DNA of 64,000 nucleotides from Bacteroidota bacterium (lineage in GTDB: Bacteria > Bacteroidota > Bacteroidia > Cytophagales > UBA9547), in contig RDZG01000079.1 of assembly GCA_004293915.1 (NCBI GenBank), forward strand, positions 1-64,000. Reading direction: 5' to 3'. Position 1 is the first letter of the stretch; every line of letters starts with the position of its first letter. A program made the position numbers and the translations under genes. The notes under the pieces were generated by a model, which was not told the origin of the DNA, made no database searches, and worked only from the letters and a program-made list of their open reading frames with translations. Of this stretch, positions 1-7,868 are shown piece by piece.

Positions 1-72
1 CCTTCCCCAAAATTTAATATTTTTGTCAAAAGTGTTTCTAATTTATCCATATAGCTTTTTAGGCAAATCTAA

Positions 73-417
73 TATTTTCATTCTAAATACTGTAGTGCCG
101 AATTTATTTTATGTGTTTCAACCGAAATTTTAGCAGAATACGCAGAGATTATTGAATCTAAAATGGGACATACTGCCTCAGAAAGTTTGCTTGGTTTAAT
201 AGAAAATTTAAGTAATATCGAACTAGTTACATCATACTTTAAGTTTGGTTTATTAAAAGACTTGGATGATAATAAATTTGTTGATTGTGCTATTGCTTGC
301 AACGCAACTTGTATTGTTACGCATGATACTGATTTTAACGTACTTAAATCTGTAGCCTTTCCTAAAGTAAATTGTTTAGATACTGCCCAGTTTAAAGATT
401 TGTTTTTTTCAATTTGA
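73..417 (+). pseudogene. 5'-truncated PIN-domain toxin remnant
   Basis: The reading frame is open from just after a TAA at 70-72 to a stop at 415-417, although its first ATG is at 163. Translation upstream of that ATG still reads as PIN-domain sequence (CVSTEILAEYAEII), which in intact PIN toxins of the COG1569 type lies about 40-50 residues in. The C-terminal half keeps the acidic positions DDNKFVDCAIA and THDTDF. The N-terminal first beta-strand with its DTN motif is missing: it is not found in any frame between 1 and 72. I infer a decayed or recombination-truncated VapC-like gene. The 84-residue protein from ATG 163 could still be made but would lack part of the catalytic acidic cluster. 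No antitoxin gene is seen beside it. Confidence 0.6.
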
Positions 418-642
418 AATTTAGGTTTTTTTGTGCATTCGTGGCAAAAATTTAGTAAGAATAATTTTAATTCTATCTTTAATGTAATATCTTAAAGTCC
501 TATTTTGTTGTAAATTTCAGTACATAGCTCATTTAATATAAAAACAGTTTATTGCTTAAAAAACATACGAATACTGATTTTGTCTAAAAATATTTTTTTT
601 CTAAAATTTATTTGATAAATTTATAATTATAAAGTTACAAGT

Positions 643-831
643 ATGTTAGAAATCTTAGTAAAGTCAGAAAGCAAAGAAACAAACGATAAGGTTTTGAATT
701 TTTTAAAAGAATCAAACATAGAATTTACTTCAAAAAACATCCATCCGCTCGAAAAATGGATTCAAGAAGGCAGAGATTCTGGTTTACATTCAGCAGAAGA
801 AACAAAATTGTTTTATGAATCTTTTAAATAA
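643..831 (+). CDS. small protein, putative antitoxin of an overlapping pair
   Basis: A 62-residue, charged, probably helical protein (many E and K), without signal peptide or membrane segment. Its stop codon overlaps the next start as TAATG at 829-833, so the two genes are translationally coupled. Small acidic first gene followed by a roughly 90-residue second gene is the usual order in type II toxin-antitoxin modules. I do not recognise a named antitoxin family. The role is inferred from size, overlap and the toxin-like second protein. About 225 bases upstream carry no gene. Confidence 0.5.
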   Translation: MLEILVKSESKETNDKVLNFLKESNIEFTSKNIHPLEKWIQEGRDSGLHSAEETKLFYESFK

Positions 832-1097
832 TGAAGGTTATACAAACAAATAGGTTTTTAAATGATTTCTCAAATCTTGAAGAAAGCCAAAAAAATATTA
901 TTGCAACATTCGTCAATAATCTAATTGATAGCGATCACATAGATATAACCAATTACGAAAGTATAGTCGGCTTTCCCTACATCCATAAAATTGATTTTTT
1001 TGAAAAATATATTGTTTTTTATTTTTCAACACACACAAACACAATTGAACTTTCTGGAATAGTACCAAAGGGCAATGAATTAACTTTGTTTTTTTAA
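831..1097 (+). CDS. putative RelE/ParE-like toxin
   Basis: An 88-residue protein starting at the ATG that overlaps the stop of the gene before it. The pattern is compatible with the RelE/ParE fold: an N-terminal helical half (FLNDFSNLEESQKNIIATFV) followed by beta-strands with alternating hydrophobic residues (YIHKIDFFEKYIVFYF, IELSGIVPKGNE). No catalytic residue can be assigned with certainty, and some RelE-like hallmarks such as an Arg-rich third strand are weak. If it is a toxin it would be an mRNA interferase or gyrase inhibitor. That is inference from size, position and secondary-structure pattern. Confidence 0.45.
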   Translation: MKVIQTNRFLNDFSNLEESQKNIIATFVNNLIDSDHIDITNYESIVGFPYIHKIDFFEKYIVFYFSTHTNTIELSGIVPKGNELTLFF

Positions 1098-1436
1098 ATC
1101 CTTAGTACAAGCAAACTGCTTACACCAAAAACAACAAAACTTCCAGCTTTAAACTTCCTTTAAAATTAAAAAAGCCATCCAAACTCAAGGTTTAATTTTT
1201 TATAAAAACTCAAGCCACCAGCCAGATTTAACAATAATTTAACATTAATCCACTTATAAGATACAAAAAGTACCCCTAGGGGTTATTTTTTGTTAGTTTT
1301 TTTTGCTATAATTTTGAAAACGAAATATTTAAGGTTAGAAATGAACATAAAATTTATTGCAAAACTTCTAAAAAATATTTCAAAAGTATTTGGTTTACCT
1401 TTTTAGCCTTTTAATACTAAGCTTAAAATATAATTT
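1098..1436. other. 339-bp intergenic region with palindrome and upstream mini-ORF
   Basis: No gene of normal size. It holds the perfect palindrome ACCCCTAGGGGT (1272-1283), flanked by A-rich sequence on the left and a T run on the right, so it may be a weak terminator for the small gene pair upstream. A Bacteroidota-type promoter box follows at 1309-1316. A 21-codon ORF (1341-1406, MNIKFIAKLLKNISKVFGLPF) lies in the leader of the next gene. It is hydrophobic and basic and may be a leader peptide or chance. Confidence 0.4.
1289..1316 (+). promoter_or_regulatory. candidate TTTG / TAnnTTTG promoter
   Basis: TAATTTTG at 1309-1316 matches the Bacteroidota -7 element TAnnTTTG. A TTTG at 1289-1292 could be the -33 element, but the 16-base spacer is shorter than the usual ~19. 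It would start a transcript near 1323, about 115 bases before the thioredoxin-fold gene. Confidence 0.35.
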
Positions 1437-2567
1437 ATGAAAGCGTATTTAGCTATTTACTTAGGATTAATTTTTAGTGGCTCATTTGCTGGCAATGTTA
1501 TTATCGAAAACAAATCTTTTGATGAATTGAAAGCAATGTCCAAAGCTGCCAATAAAAACCTTTACATCGATGTATATACCACTTGGTGTGGACCATGCAA
1601 AATGATGGAGAAAGAAACTTTTTTGCAACCAGAGGTGCAAAAAGCCTTTGCCAAAGACTACATAGCAGCCAAAATAGACCTCGAAACTCCAAATGGTACA
1701 CTACTTGGTACATTGTTCCAAATAGAGTCTATTCCAACCTCTCTGTTTTTCAATGTCGAAGGCGAACTCTTGGGTATATATAAAGGAGCATATCTCAAAG
1801 AAAAATTTATGCCACTACTGCAGCTTCATGCCAACAATCAAGTATCTCTCGATAAAAAACTAGCGATGATGAAATATTCGTTGGAGCATCCAAATGGCGT
1901 TGGTAATTTTTTGACCTATTGGTACGAAAGCGGCACCATGAACGATGCTAAGTTAGAGCAATTTATTTTTGAACTCAAGCCCTCCGTTTTTGTAGCCAAA
2001 AGTACGCAAGATACACTGCTTGATTTTGTATCTACAAAAACAAAAAAGCTTTTTGATTACTATCTAAATAAAACTGCCGAACTAAATAAGAGCCTTGGGG
2101 TTATTTATTCTGACACGTTGATCCGTAATTTAAACGAAGATTATTTGATAGTGCTGCTCGTTGATGGTAAAGCGAATTTAAAATTCAAATTGGCAGAAGT
2201 GGAAACCTTCCGTAAAAAATACCCAAAAGAAAAATATATTGGAAATTTGCTAAATGCATATGCGTACCAAATGGAAACCAATAAAACTATCTTTGTAAAA
2301 GAGCTTAAGATATTTGATTCAATTGTAATAGTGCCAATGATGCACGTAGAAAGGCATAGTAAATATATTGATTTAGCAAATAATCTGCTTCAAGGGCATA
2401 ACGACAAAAAAGTGGTGAATTTGGTAATAGATTGGTTGCGTAAAGCCAACAAAATAAAAACTACATATACAAGTTATTATTTAATGGCGTATGCCTATTA
2501 TGTTTTAAGTGATTTGAAACAAAGCGACCGACATGCACTAATGGCTATAGCACAAGCAAAAAAATGA
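1437..2567 (+). CDS. periplasmic thioredoxin-fold protein
   Basis: A 376-residue protein with a signal peptide (residues 1-19, cleavage near FAG-N) followed by a thioredoxin domain. The redox motif WCGPC has cysteines 51 and 54, and the cis-proline lies in SIPTSLFF (Pro100). It therefore resembles the periplasmic disulfide-exchange proteins of Bacteroidota. Residues 140-376 form a mostly helical extension with no family I recognise. The reading frame stops just after an A7 run (2559-2565). In the +1 frame the sequence continues as MNVPEEEYAYVKDLI to a TAA at 2609-2611, so a one-base indel would give a 391-residue protein. The annotated stop may therefore be an artefact or a slippage site. Confidence 0.8.
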   Translation: MKAYLAIYLGLIFSGSFAGNVIIENKSFDELKAMSKAANKNLYIDVYTTWCGPCKMMEKETFLQPEVQKAFAKDYIAAKIDLETPNGTLLGTLFQIESIPTSLFFNVEGELLGIYKGAYLKEKFMPLLQLHANNQVSLDKKLAMMKYSLEHPNGVGNFLTYWYESGTMNDAKLEQFIFELKPSVFVAKSTQDTLLDFVSTKTKKLFDYYLNKTAELNKSLGVIYSDTLIRNLNEDYLIVLLVDGKANLKFKLAEVETFRKKYPKEKYIGNLLNAYAYQMETNKTIFVKELKIFDSIVIVPMMHVERHSKYIDLANNLLQGHNDKKVVNLVIDWLRKANKIKTTYTSYYLMAYAYYVLSDLKQSDRHALMAIAQAKK

Positions 2568-2634
2568 ATGTGCCTGAAGAAGAATATGCCTATGTGAAGG
2601 ATTTAATCTAAGCAATACATCAAAAATAATATCT

Positions 2635-2730
2635 AAAAGGAGCTTCCGAAAATCCTGCAAAGAGTAGGGGAAAAATTAATAATTTTAAAAAATGAAAAAA
2701 AACAACCAATCTTTTAAAATTAACTTATAA
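2635..2730 (+). promoter_or_regulatory. repeated leader motif, copy 1, with 12-codon leader ORF
   Basis: The stretch GAGCTTCCGAAAATCCTGCA with its continuation to AGAGTAGGGG (2639-2670) recurs almost unchanged at 5531-5565. In both places it is followed after about 20 A/T-rich bases by ATGAAAAAA. Here that ATG (2692) opens only a 12-codon ORF (MKKNNQSFKINL, stop 2728-2730), and the real gene starts at 2744. At the second copy the equivalent ATG is the gene start. I cannot match it to a known riboswitch or RNA family. CCT...AGG can pair weakly. It is probably a cis-regulatory leader or a piece of duplicated gene start. Confidence 0.5.
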
Positions 2731-2743
2731 AACTCTTAAAAAA

Positions 2744-3487
2744 ATGAATATATACAACTCACTTATTAAACGAAAATGTGCTAATCTTTTAGGTTTTTTG
2801 TTTCTTTTTTTTATATCTTTATTGTCCTGTTCAGATAAAAAAGATCCAACTCCCTCAAACAATTCTAATAATAGTAATACACAACCTACCTATAAATATG
2901 GAAAAGGAAATGGTAAGCTGTTGGTGTATATGAAATATGATTGCGGAGACGGGACAATAGATGTTTCAAGAAATGGTAATTTTATTGGTACACTTACTGC
3001 ATTTTATTCTGCTGACGTTAATTGTGATGCAACCGCTGGTGTAGTTACTGAAAATTTAAAAGCTGGTACTTATCTGTTAAGTGCAGTTACGGAGGGTGGT
3101 AAATATCAGTGGCGTGATTATTCTTTTACGATAAAAGAAAATGAATGTACATTAATTCCTTACGATTGCAGTTTTGCCAGTTCAGGTTCAGGTTCAGGTT
3201 CAGGCTCTGGTTCAGGCTCTTCAAGTAGCCAATATGCTGCTTGTAGCAGTTGCATCTCATATAGTTTATATAAAGAAATTGATAATTGTGGAGCATATGG
3301 AACTTGTTACAATTATACTGTAAGAGTAACTAATTCATGTAGTTCAAGTTATGATGTTAGATTTACCAACCCTGCGAAACCAAATACTCCTTCACTAGTG
3401 ATTATGAAAGGAAATAGTTCGCAGACAGCAACTTTAGATATTTACGACTCAAATGACAATATTATTTATAATGTCCAATGTAAATAG
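2744..3487 (+). CDS. secreted lipoprotein with Ser-Gly linker
   Basis: A 247-residue lipoprotein: hydrophobic signal with lipobox LLSC, lipidated Cys29, then an Asn/Ser-rich spacer. Residues 50-142 form one beta-rich, Cys-containing domain (KLLVYMKYDCGDG, LKAGTYLLSAV) reminiscent of PEGA/Ig-like folds. A low-complexity (SG)n linker at about 147-162 is encoded by a hexanucleotide repeat. A second Cys-rich domain (residues 165-247) includes ACSSCISYS and CGAYGTCYNYTVRV. No enzyme motif is visible. It sits 50 bases before a T9SS cargo gene, so the two may be co-transcribed. Function unknown; most likely a surface or periplasmic binding protein. Confidence 0.7.
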   Translation: MNIYNSLIKRKCANLLGFLFLFFISLLSCSDKKDPTPSNNSNNSNTQPTYKYGKGNGKLLVYMKYDCGDGTIDVSRNGNFIGTLTAFYSADVNCDATAGVVTENLKAGTYLLSAVTEGGKYQWRDYSFTIKENECTLIPYDCSFASSGSGSGSGSGSGSSSSQYAACSSCISYSLYKEIDNCGAYGTCYNYTVRVTNSCSSSYDVRFTNPAKPNTPSLVIMKGNSSQTATLDIYDSNDNIIYNVQCK

Positions 3488-3536
3488 ACTCAAAAAATTG
3501 TGTTAATAATATTATAAATATACTTATACAAAAAAA

Positions 3537-5507
3537 ATGAAAAAGATAATTACTTTAACTATTTCTTTATTTATTATATCAAATATAATATATGCTCAGC
3601 AACCAGCATTACTAAATATTGGTTTTTTTTCTGATACTCCAAATAATTCTAAATCAATTTCAACTGATAAAAATGGCAATTTGTTTTATGCTAACAATTA
3701 TCGAAATAGTGGTGTTAAAAATGGGTTTAATAACTCACAAATTAATTTAGATTTTTTAATACCTTCACAGCCGTATCTACTAAAATATGATAAAAATAAG
3801 AAATTTCAGTGGGTGGTTACATTCCAAAATGGATTTGATATTACAAACGTGATATCAGATCAAAAAGGAGGATGCTATGTATTTATGCGCAAAACACAGG
3901 CATATGACAAGGATTTTAACTTTGTAAAAGTCAATTCAAATGGAGTAATTGAAATTGAAAAAACTATTTTAAAATATGGCACATATTTAGCACAACGACC
4001 AAATGGATGGTATGATGGGCAAAACCTACGCACTTTTATATTTTATGGAAACTATGATGTTGATTTTAATGCTGGTAAATTAGATTCTAAAGGGAATATA
4101 TATTTAGTAGGAAGACATAATAATATTGCTAGATTTGGTGATGATTACCTAGGGTTTATTTACAAAATTTCTAGTACTGGTGAAATAATATCTTCCACCT
4201 TTTTTGAAAAACGACATAATAGTGTATCAGATATTAATTTTGATGATAATGGAAATATTTATCTTTGTGGTTATTATGATTCAGAATATTATCCCGATCC
4301 TTCATATACCACACTTCCTTTAACTATATCAAATGTATATCCATACCAATCAAAATTCGGATTTTTTAGTAAATATGATTCTACCTTAAACTTAATTTGG
4401 TCTAAACGAATTGAAGTGTTAACTACTGCTGGAAGTGCTGAATGTAAATCCATTTCAATTGATTCTAACAATGATATATTGGTAACGGGTAATTTTAATG
4501 GTATAGTAGATTTTGATCCATCTTCAGGTGAAGCTATTCGGACAGGTAGTCGTTCGTGGCATTATAATACTTTATTTGTTGCCAAATATGATAATAGCGG
4601 TAATTATAAATTTGCAAGTTTTGTGCGTGGTAATCGTATGTATCATAATTCTCCTAATTTTAATTCTATTGTGAATTATGGTGCAATTCTTACAAATAAA
4701 AACAGTATATTTTTTACTGGAACAACATACGCTGATACAATTACTGATCAGAATGGAAATATCTTAACTACTAGAAAAGTTACACAATCATTAAGAAATT
4801 TAATTGGAGAATGTGATTCCAATGGCAATTTTTCTAATTTAAATTTTCTGTCGCCTACTTTGGGTGGAGTAGAAATTATAAAATCAGATTATAACTCATT
4901 CTATATAACTAATAGTTATAATAATGGTCAGTTTATTGATTTTGACTTTGATAAGGGTATTTCAAATTTAGGTTTGAATATTTTTGGAGGAAGGGTTGTG
5001 CTAGAATATAACTTTAAAAAGAAACAATATCTGATAGTTGACAGTATTCCTATTTTGAAAAACTCAAAACATAAAATTAAGTACACAAAAGGTGAAACAG
5101 GTAATAATGTTAGTTTTTCATCATCTGATAGCTCTATTTTTCGAGTTTCTCAAGATTCAATAATTATTATTAATAATGGTATTGCTGAATTGTCAGCTTT
5201 TCAGCAAGGAAATACTATTTATAACGATGCACAAGTTCATCAAACTATTACAATAAGTGGATTTAAAAAAACAAACTTAAATACGGTAAAGTCTGAAAGG
5301 GTAGATTTTAGCATATATCCAAATCCTTCTTCTGGTAATTTTATTATAGAAAATTCTATTCCATTTGATTTCTGTATCTATAGTCAGGTTGGAGTAACTG
5401 TACGAAGTGGTTCAGAAAAATCTATCAAGCATCAAATTATAGGATTAAATCCAGGCATTTATTTTGTCAAGATCAATAATTTAGTAAAAAAAATCATTGT
5501 ACAATAA
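3537..5507 (+). CDS. T9SS type A-sorted beta-propeller-like surface protein
   Basis: A 656-residue protein with a signal peptide ending at IIYAQ. The body has repeated units of about 50-60 residues with motifs such as DKNGNLFYA, DSKGNIYLVGRH, DDNGNIYLCGYY and DSNNDILVTGNFNG, typical of SBBP/NHL-like propeller blades found in Bacteroidota secreted proteins. The last ~75 residues form a type A T9SS C-terminal domain: FSIYPNPSSGNFIIE, then GLNPGIYFVKINN and the terminal KKIIVQ. Such CTDs direct export by PorKLMN/Sov and are removed on attachment to A-LPS. No catalytic residues are recognisable; probably an adhesion or binding protein. Confidence 0.8.
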   Translation: MKKIITLTISLFIISNIIYAQQPALLNIGFFSDTPNNSKSISTDKNGNLFYANNYRNSGVKNGFNNSQINLDFLIPSQPYLLKYDKNKKFQWVVTFQNGFDITNVISDQKGGCYVFMRKTQAYDKDFNFVKVNSNGVIEIEKTILKYGTYLAQRPNGWYDGQNLRTFIFYGNYDVDFNAGKLDSKGNIYLVGRHNNIARFGDDYLGFIYKISSTGEIISSTFFEKRHNSVSDINFDDNGNIYLCGYYDSEYYPDPSYTTLPLTISNVYPYQSKFGFFSKYDSTLNLIWSKRIEVLTTAGSAECKSISIDSNNDILVTGNFNGIVDFDPSSGEAIRTGSRSWHYNTLFVAKYDNSGNYKFASFVRGNRMYHNSPNFNSIVNYGAILTNKNSIFFTGTTYADTITDQNGNILTTRKVTQSLRNLIGECDSNGNFSNLNFLSPTLGGVEIIKSDYNSFYITNSYNNGQFIDFDFDKGISNLGLNIFGGRVVLEYNFKKKQYLIVDSIPILKNSKHKIKYTKGETGNNVSFSSSDSSIFRVSQDSIIIINNGIAELSAFQQGNTIYNDAQVHQTITISGFKKTNLNTVKSERVDFSIYPNPSSGNFIIENSIPFDFCIYSQVGVTVRSGSEKSIKHQIIGLNPGIYFVKINNLVKKIIVQ

Positions 5508-5530
5508 TGCAACAATCATTTTATTATCAA

Positions 5531-5566
5531 AAAAGAGCTACCGAAAATCCTGTAAAGAGTAGGGAA
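5531..5566 (+). promoter_or_regulatory. repeated leader motif, copy 2
   Basis: GAGCTACCGAAAATCCTGTA continuing to AGAGTAGGG, the second copy of the motif at 2639-2670. There are single differences (T/A, C/T) and one missing G. It starts about 25 bases after the stop of the propeller gene and ends about 20 bases before the start of the papain-like gene. The C/T change lies in a loop-like position between CCT and AGG. It is a candidate cis-regulatory RNA or binding site. Confidence 0.5.
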
Positions 5567-5585
5567 ACAAATAAATTTAAAAAAA

Positions 5586-6242
5586 ATGAAAAAATATATA
5601 ATTTGCATTAGTTTGTATATAGTTAGTTGTGGTCCTAATCAAAGTGTGATACCTCAAAACAATAATACCTCTCCACCAAATTATAATACCCCAAATCAAA
5701 ATAATACACCTCAGCAAAATAACAATTCGACTTCTCAAAATCTGAAGAATATTGACCTTGGAATTCAAAATATTACTCAATTAACAAGCAATTGGTGCTG
5801 GGCTGCAGTTTCAGAACAAATCATAAATTGGTTAAAAGGAAATTCTCCTAATCAATGTCAACTTGTAGCTATGGCTTATAATGCTAGTCCTGATTATTGT
5901 TGTTTATATCCTCAAAGTTGCAATACTCCTGGATCACTTCAACAAATTCAAACATTGATATATTATTATGGCGGTCGTTATTCTTCAATTACTCCACCAG
6001 CAAATGAAATTGCTATTTATAATACATTATCTCAAGGTAAGGCTATAATTTTATTTATTAAATCATCACCATATCAATCAATTGGACATTTTGTGGTATT
6101 AAGAGGCATAAACTGGATGCCAAATCTCAATGGTGGATACTCTGCTCAATTGTTAATTAATGATCCTATGTCTTATTTTATTCAACCAATATTGTTTAAT
6201 GATTTAATGTACTATTGGCAAGCAGCAATTGTTGTAAATTAA
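5586..6242 (+). CDS. papain-like cysteine protease lipoprotein
   Basis: A 218-residue lipoprotein: short signal, lipobox YIVSC with Cys15, and an Asn/Gln/Pro-rich spacer to residue 55. The domain that follows matches papain-like C39/C70 (AvrRpt2-like) proteases. Nucleophile Cys71 lies in SNWCWAAVSEQI, the catalytic His168 in IGHFVVLRGI, and the third residue Asp193 in LLINDP. A Cys cluster (YCCLYPQSCN) sits between them. The family cleaves proteins, or peptide leaders in export. Here lipidation places it on the outer membrane or periplasmic face. It is downstream of the second copy of the leader motif. Assignment rests on motifs and spacing only. Confidence 0.75.
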   Translation: MKKYIICISLYIVSCGPNQSVIPQNNNTSPPNYNTPNQNNTPQQNNNSTSQNLKNIDLGIQNITQLTSNWCWAAVSEQIINWLKGNSPNQCQLVAMAYNASPDYCCLYPQSCNTPGSLQQIQTLIYYYGGRYSSITPPANEIAIYNTLSQGKAIILFIKSSPYQSIGHFVVLRGINWMPNLNGGYSAQLLINDPMSYFIQPILFNDLMYYWQAAIVVN

Positions 6243-6280
6243 AATCAAATCCCACTATTGCAATAGAATTCTGAACCTAA

Positions 6281-6385
6281 AACATACCCGACAAAAGCCT
6301 TCAAATCAACAACAAAGACCAGCACCCCAAAACCAATGTAAGCTCAAGTGTGCAAACAGTATGGGAAGGGTGGAAGTTGAAATAA
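6281..6385 (+). pseudogene. possible C-terminal gene remnant
   Basis: Between the protease and MORN genes one frame is open from after a TAA at 6278-6280 to TAA at 6383-6385. It reads as ordinary protein sequence (INNKDQHPKTNVSSSVQTVW, ending EGWKLK) but has no start codon. It may be the tail of a gene lost by deletion. The family is not recognised, and chance is possible at 34 codons. Confidence 0.25.
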
Positions 6386-6414
6386 ATCGAACTGTTACAT
6401 TAATATTTTAAACC

Positions 6415-6966
6415 ATGAAAAAAATATTACTACTTCTTTCAATCACTTATTTACTTATTACAAATAAGTCATTTGCTCAAAAATGTGAGGGCAATTGCAT
6501 TAATGGTTATGGCAAGCTAACTTACGAAGACAATTCTACTTTTGAAAGTGAATGGGTTGAAGGCAAACCTAATGAAGTAGGAATTTATATCGTTCCTAAC
6601 GAAATAGAATGTACAATATCATTTCAAGATGGTATAATGGATACTAAATCTATTAAAATTAAATTTTTGAATGACAATCCGAAAAATGTAGGTATTCCAG
6701 CGAACTGTTTTGAAAAGCCATCAAATGTTTTAAAATATGTTGGATTAAAAAATAGTAATGGTTGCTATCATGGTCAAGGAACAGTTTATTATAAAAAAGG
6801 GGTAAAATATTCAGGTGAGTGGAAAGATGGATTTAAAAATGGACAGGGAATATTAACTTTTCCTACTAATTATGTAAAAGAAGGAAATACACATTTAAAT
6901 GATGGGTTTACTAGAACAGGTTTTTGGTGGACAGATTATTGTATTAATTGCGAAATAATCAAATAA
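6415..6966 (+). CDS. secreted MORN-repeat protein
   Basis: A 183-residue protein with a signal peptide cleaved after SFAQ (residue 22). It has MORN-type repeats: an early degenerate one (NGYGKLTYEDNSTFESEW) and clear ones near residues 120-145 (CYHGQGTVYYKKGVKYSGEW, KDGFKNGQGILTF). MORN repeats form elongated beta-hairpin sheets used in protein or membrane contacts; bacterial secreted versions have no agreed function. Cysteines CEGNC near the start and CINC at the end may form disulfides. Its frame is clean and ends 118 bases before the next gene. Confidence 0.7.
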   Translation: MKKILLLLSITYLLITNKSFAQKCEGNCINGYGKLTYEDNSTFESEWVEGKPNEVGIYIVPNEIECTISFQDGIMDTKSIKIKFLNDNPKNVGIPANCFEKPSNVLKYVGLKNSNGCYHGQGTVYYKKGVKYSGEWKDGFKNGQGILTFPTNYVKEGNTHLNDGFTRTGFWWTDYCINCEIIK

Positions 6967-7087
6967 AAAATATTAATTGAAATTTTATAAAATTGTACTA
7001 CTCAATTTTTTTTCTTTGAATAACTAAATAAACGTATTTTTATAAAATTGGTGAATTTGAATCTTGCATTTTAATTTAATAAACTAA

Positions 7088-7825
7088 ATGAAAATCCTAA
7101 CCATACCCGATTTGCATGGAAAAGATATTTGGACAAAAATAGACTTTGCTCAATATGATAAAGTTGTTTTTGTGGGAGATTATGTAGATTCTTTTACGCA
7201 TACCGATCAAGATATTTTAGACAATCTTCGAGCTATTATAGAATTTAAAAAAGCCAATCATACCAAAGTAGAATTATTACTAGGCAACCATGATATTCAG
7301 TATTTATTTCAAAAAAAATACCGTTGTAGTGGGCATAGAATATCAATGGATGAAACATTGCATACAGAATATGCTCAAAATCAAGAACTGTTTAAGTATA
7401 TATTTCAGCTAGGTAAGCATGTCTGGACACATGCAGGCATTTCTAATGCCTGGTTTAACCACATAAAACCTATATTGCCACATTATGGGTTTGAGCCAGA
7501 TTCATCTTCTACACAAAGTAGTATTAATATATTGGCTAAATATGAATTTAATAAATTGGTAATGGCATCGAGCTTAAGAGGAGGTAGCGATAAAGCCAGT
7601 AGAATATTTTGGGCTGATATTAGGGAGGTTGAATTTGATAATTTGATAGGAATACACCAATATGTAGGTCATTCAAAAGTAAAAAAAATCATACAACATA
7701 CCAAAGCTGACTGGAATGTGTATTTTCTAGATTGCTTAGATACTGTAAATGATTTTTTAGAAATTGAATTGCCTGATTCTGATATAGATGCAAAGCCAAT
7801 ATATAGTATTAAAAATGTAGAGTGA
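7088..7825 (+). CDS. calcineurin-like metallophosphatase
   Basis: A 245-residue cytosolic protein with the metallophosphoesterase signature in order: D8-x-H10 (IPDLHG), GDYVD at 30-34, GNHD at 66-69, and the later His in THAGIS (115) and VGHSKV. These ligate a di-metal centre. The GDYVD/GNHD/HAG set resembles PPP-type Ser/Thr protein phosphatases and ApaH-like enzymes, so the substrate may be a phosphoprotein or nucleotide. There is no signal peptide. It stands 43 bases ahead of the membrane-protein/lipoprotein/CAP unit and may share its transcript. Confidence 0.8.
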   Translation: MKILTIPDLHGKDIWTKIDFAQYDKVVFVGDYVDSFTHTDQDILDNLRAIIEFKKANHTKVELLLGNHDIQYLFQKKYRCSGHRISMDETLHTEYAQNQELFKYIFQLGKHVWTHAGISNAWFNHIKPILPHYGFEPDSSSTQSSINILAKYEFNKLVMASSLRGGSDKASRIFWADIREVEFDNLIGIHQYVGHSKVKKIIQHTKADWNVYFLDCLDTVNDFLEIELPDSDIDAKPIYSIKNVE

Positions 7826-7868
7826 AAAAAGTTTAAAATATATTTTATTTCAAATTAAATGAGCCCAT

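Noticed and set aside
418-470. TTTGTGCATTCGTGGCAAAA-like stretch
   Set aside because: Looks like an AT-rich intergenic sequence also seen in other Bacteroidota, but there is only one copy here, so nothing is claimed.
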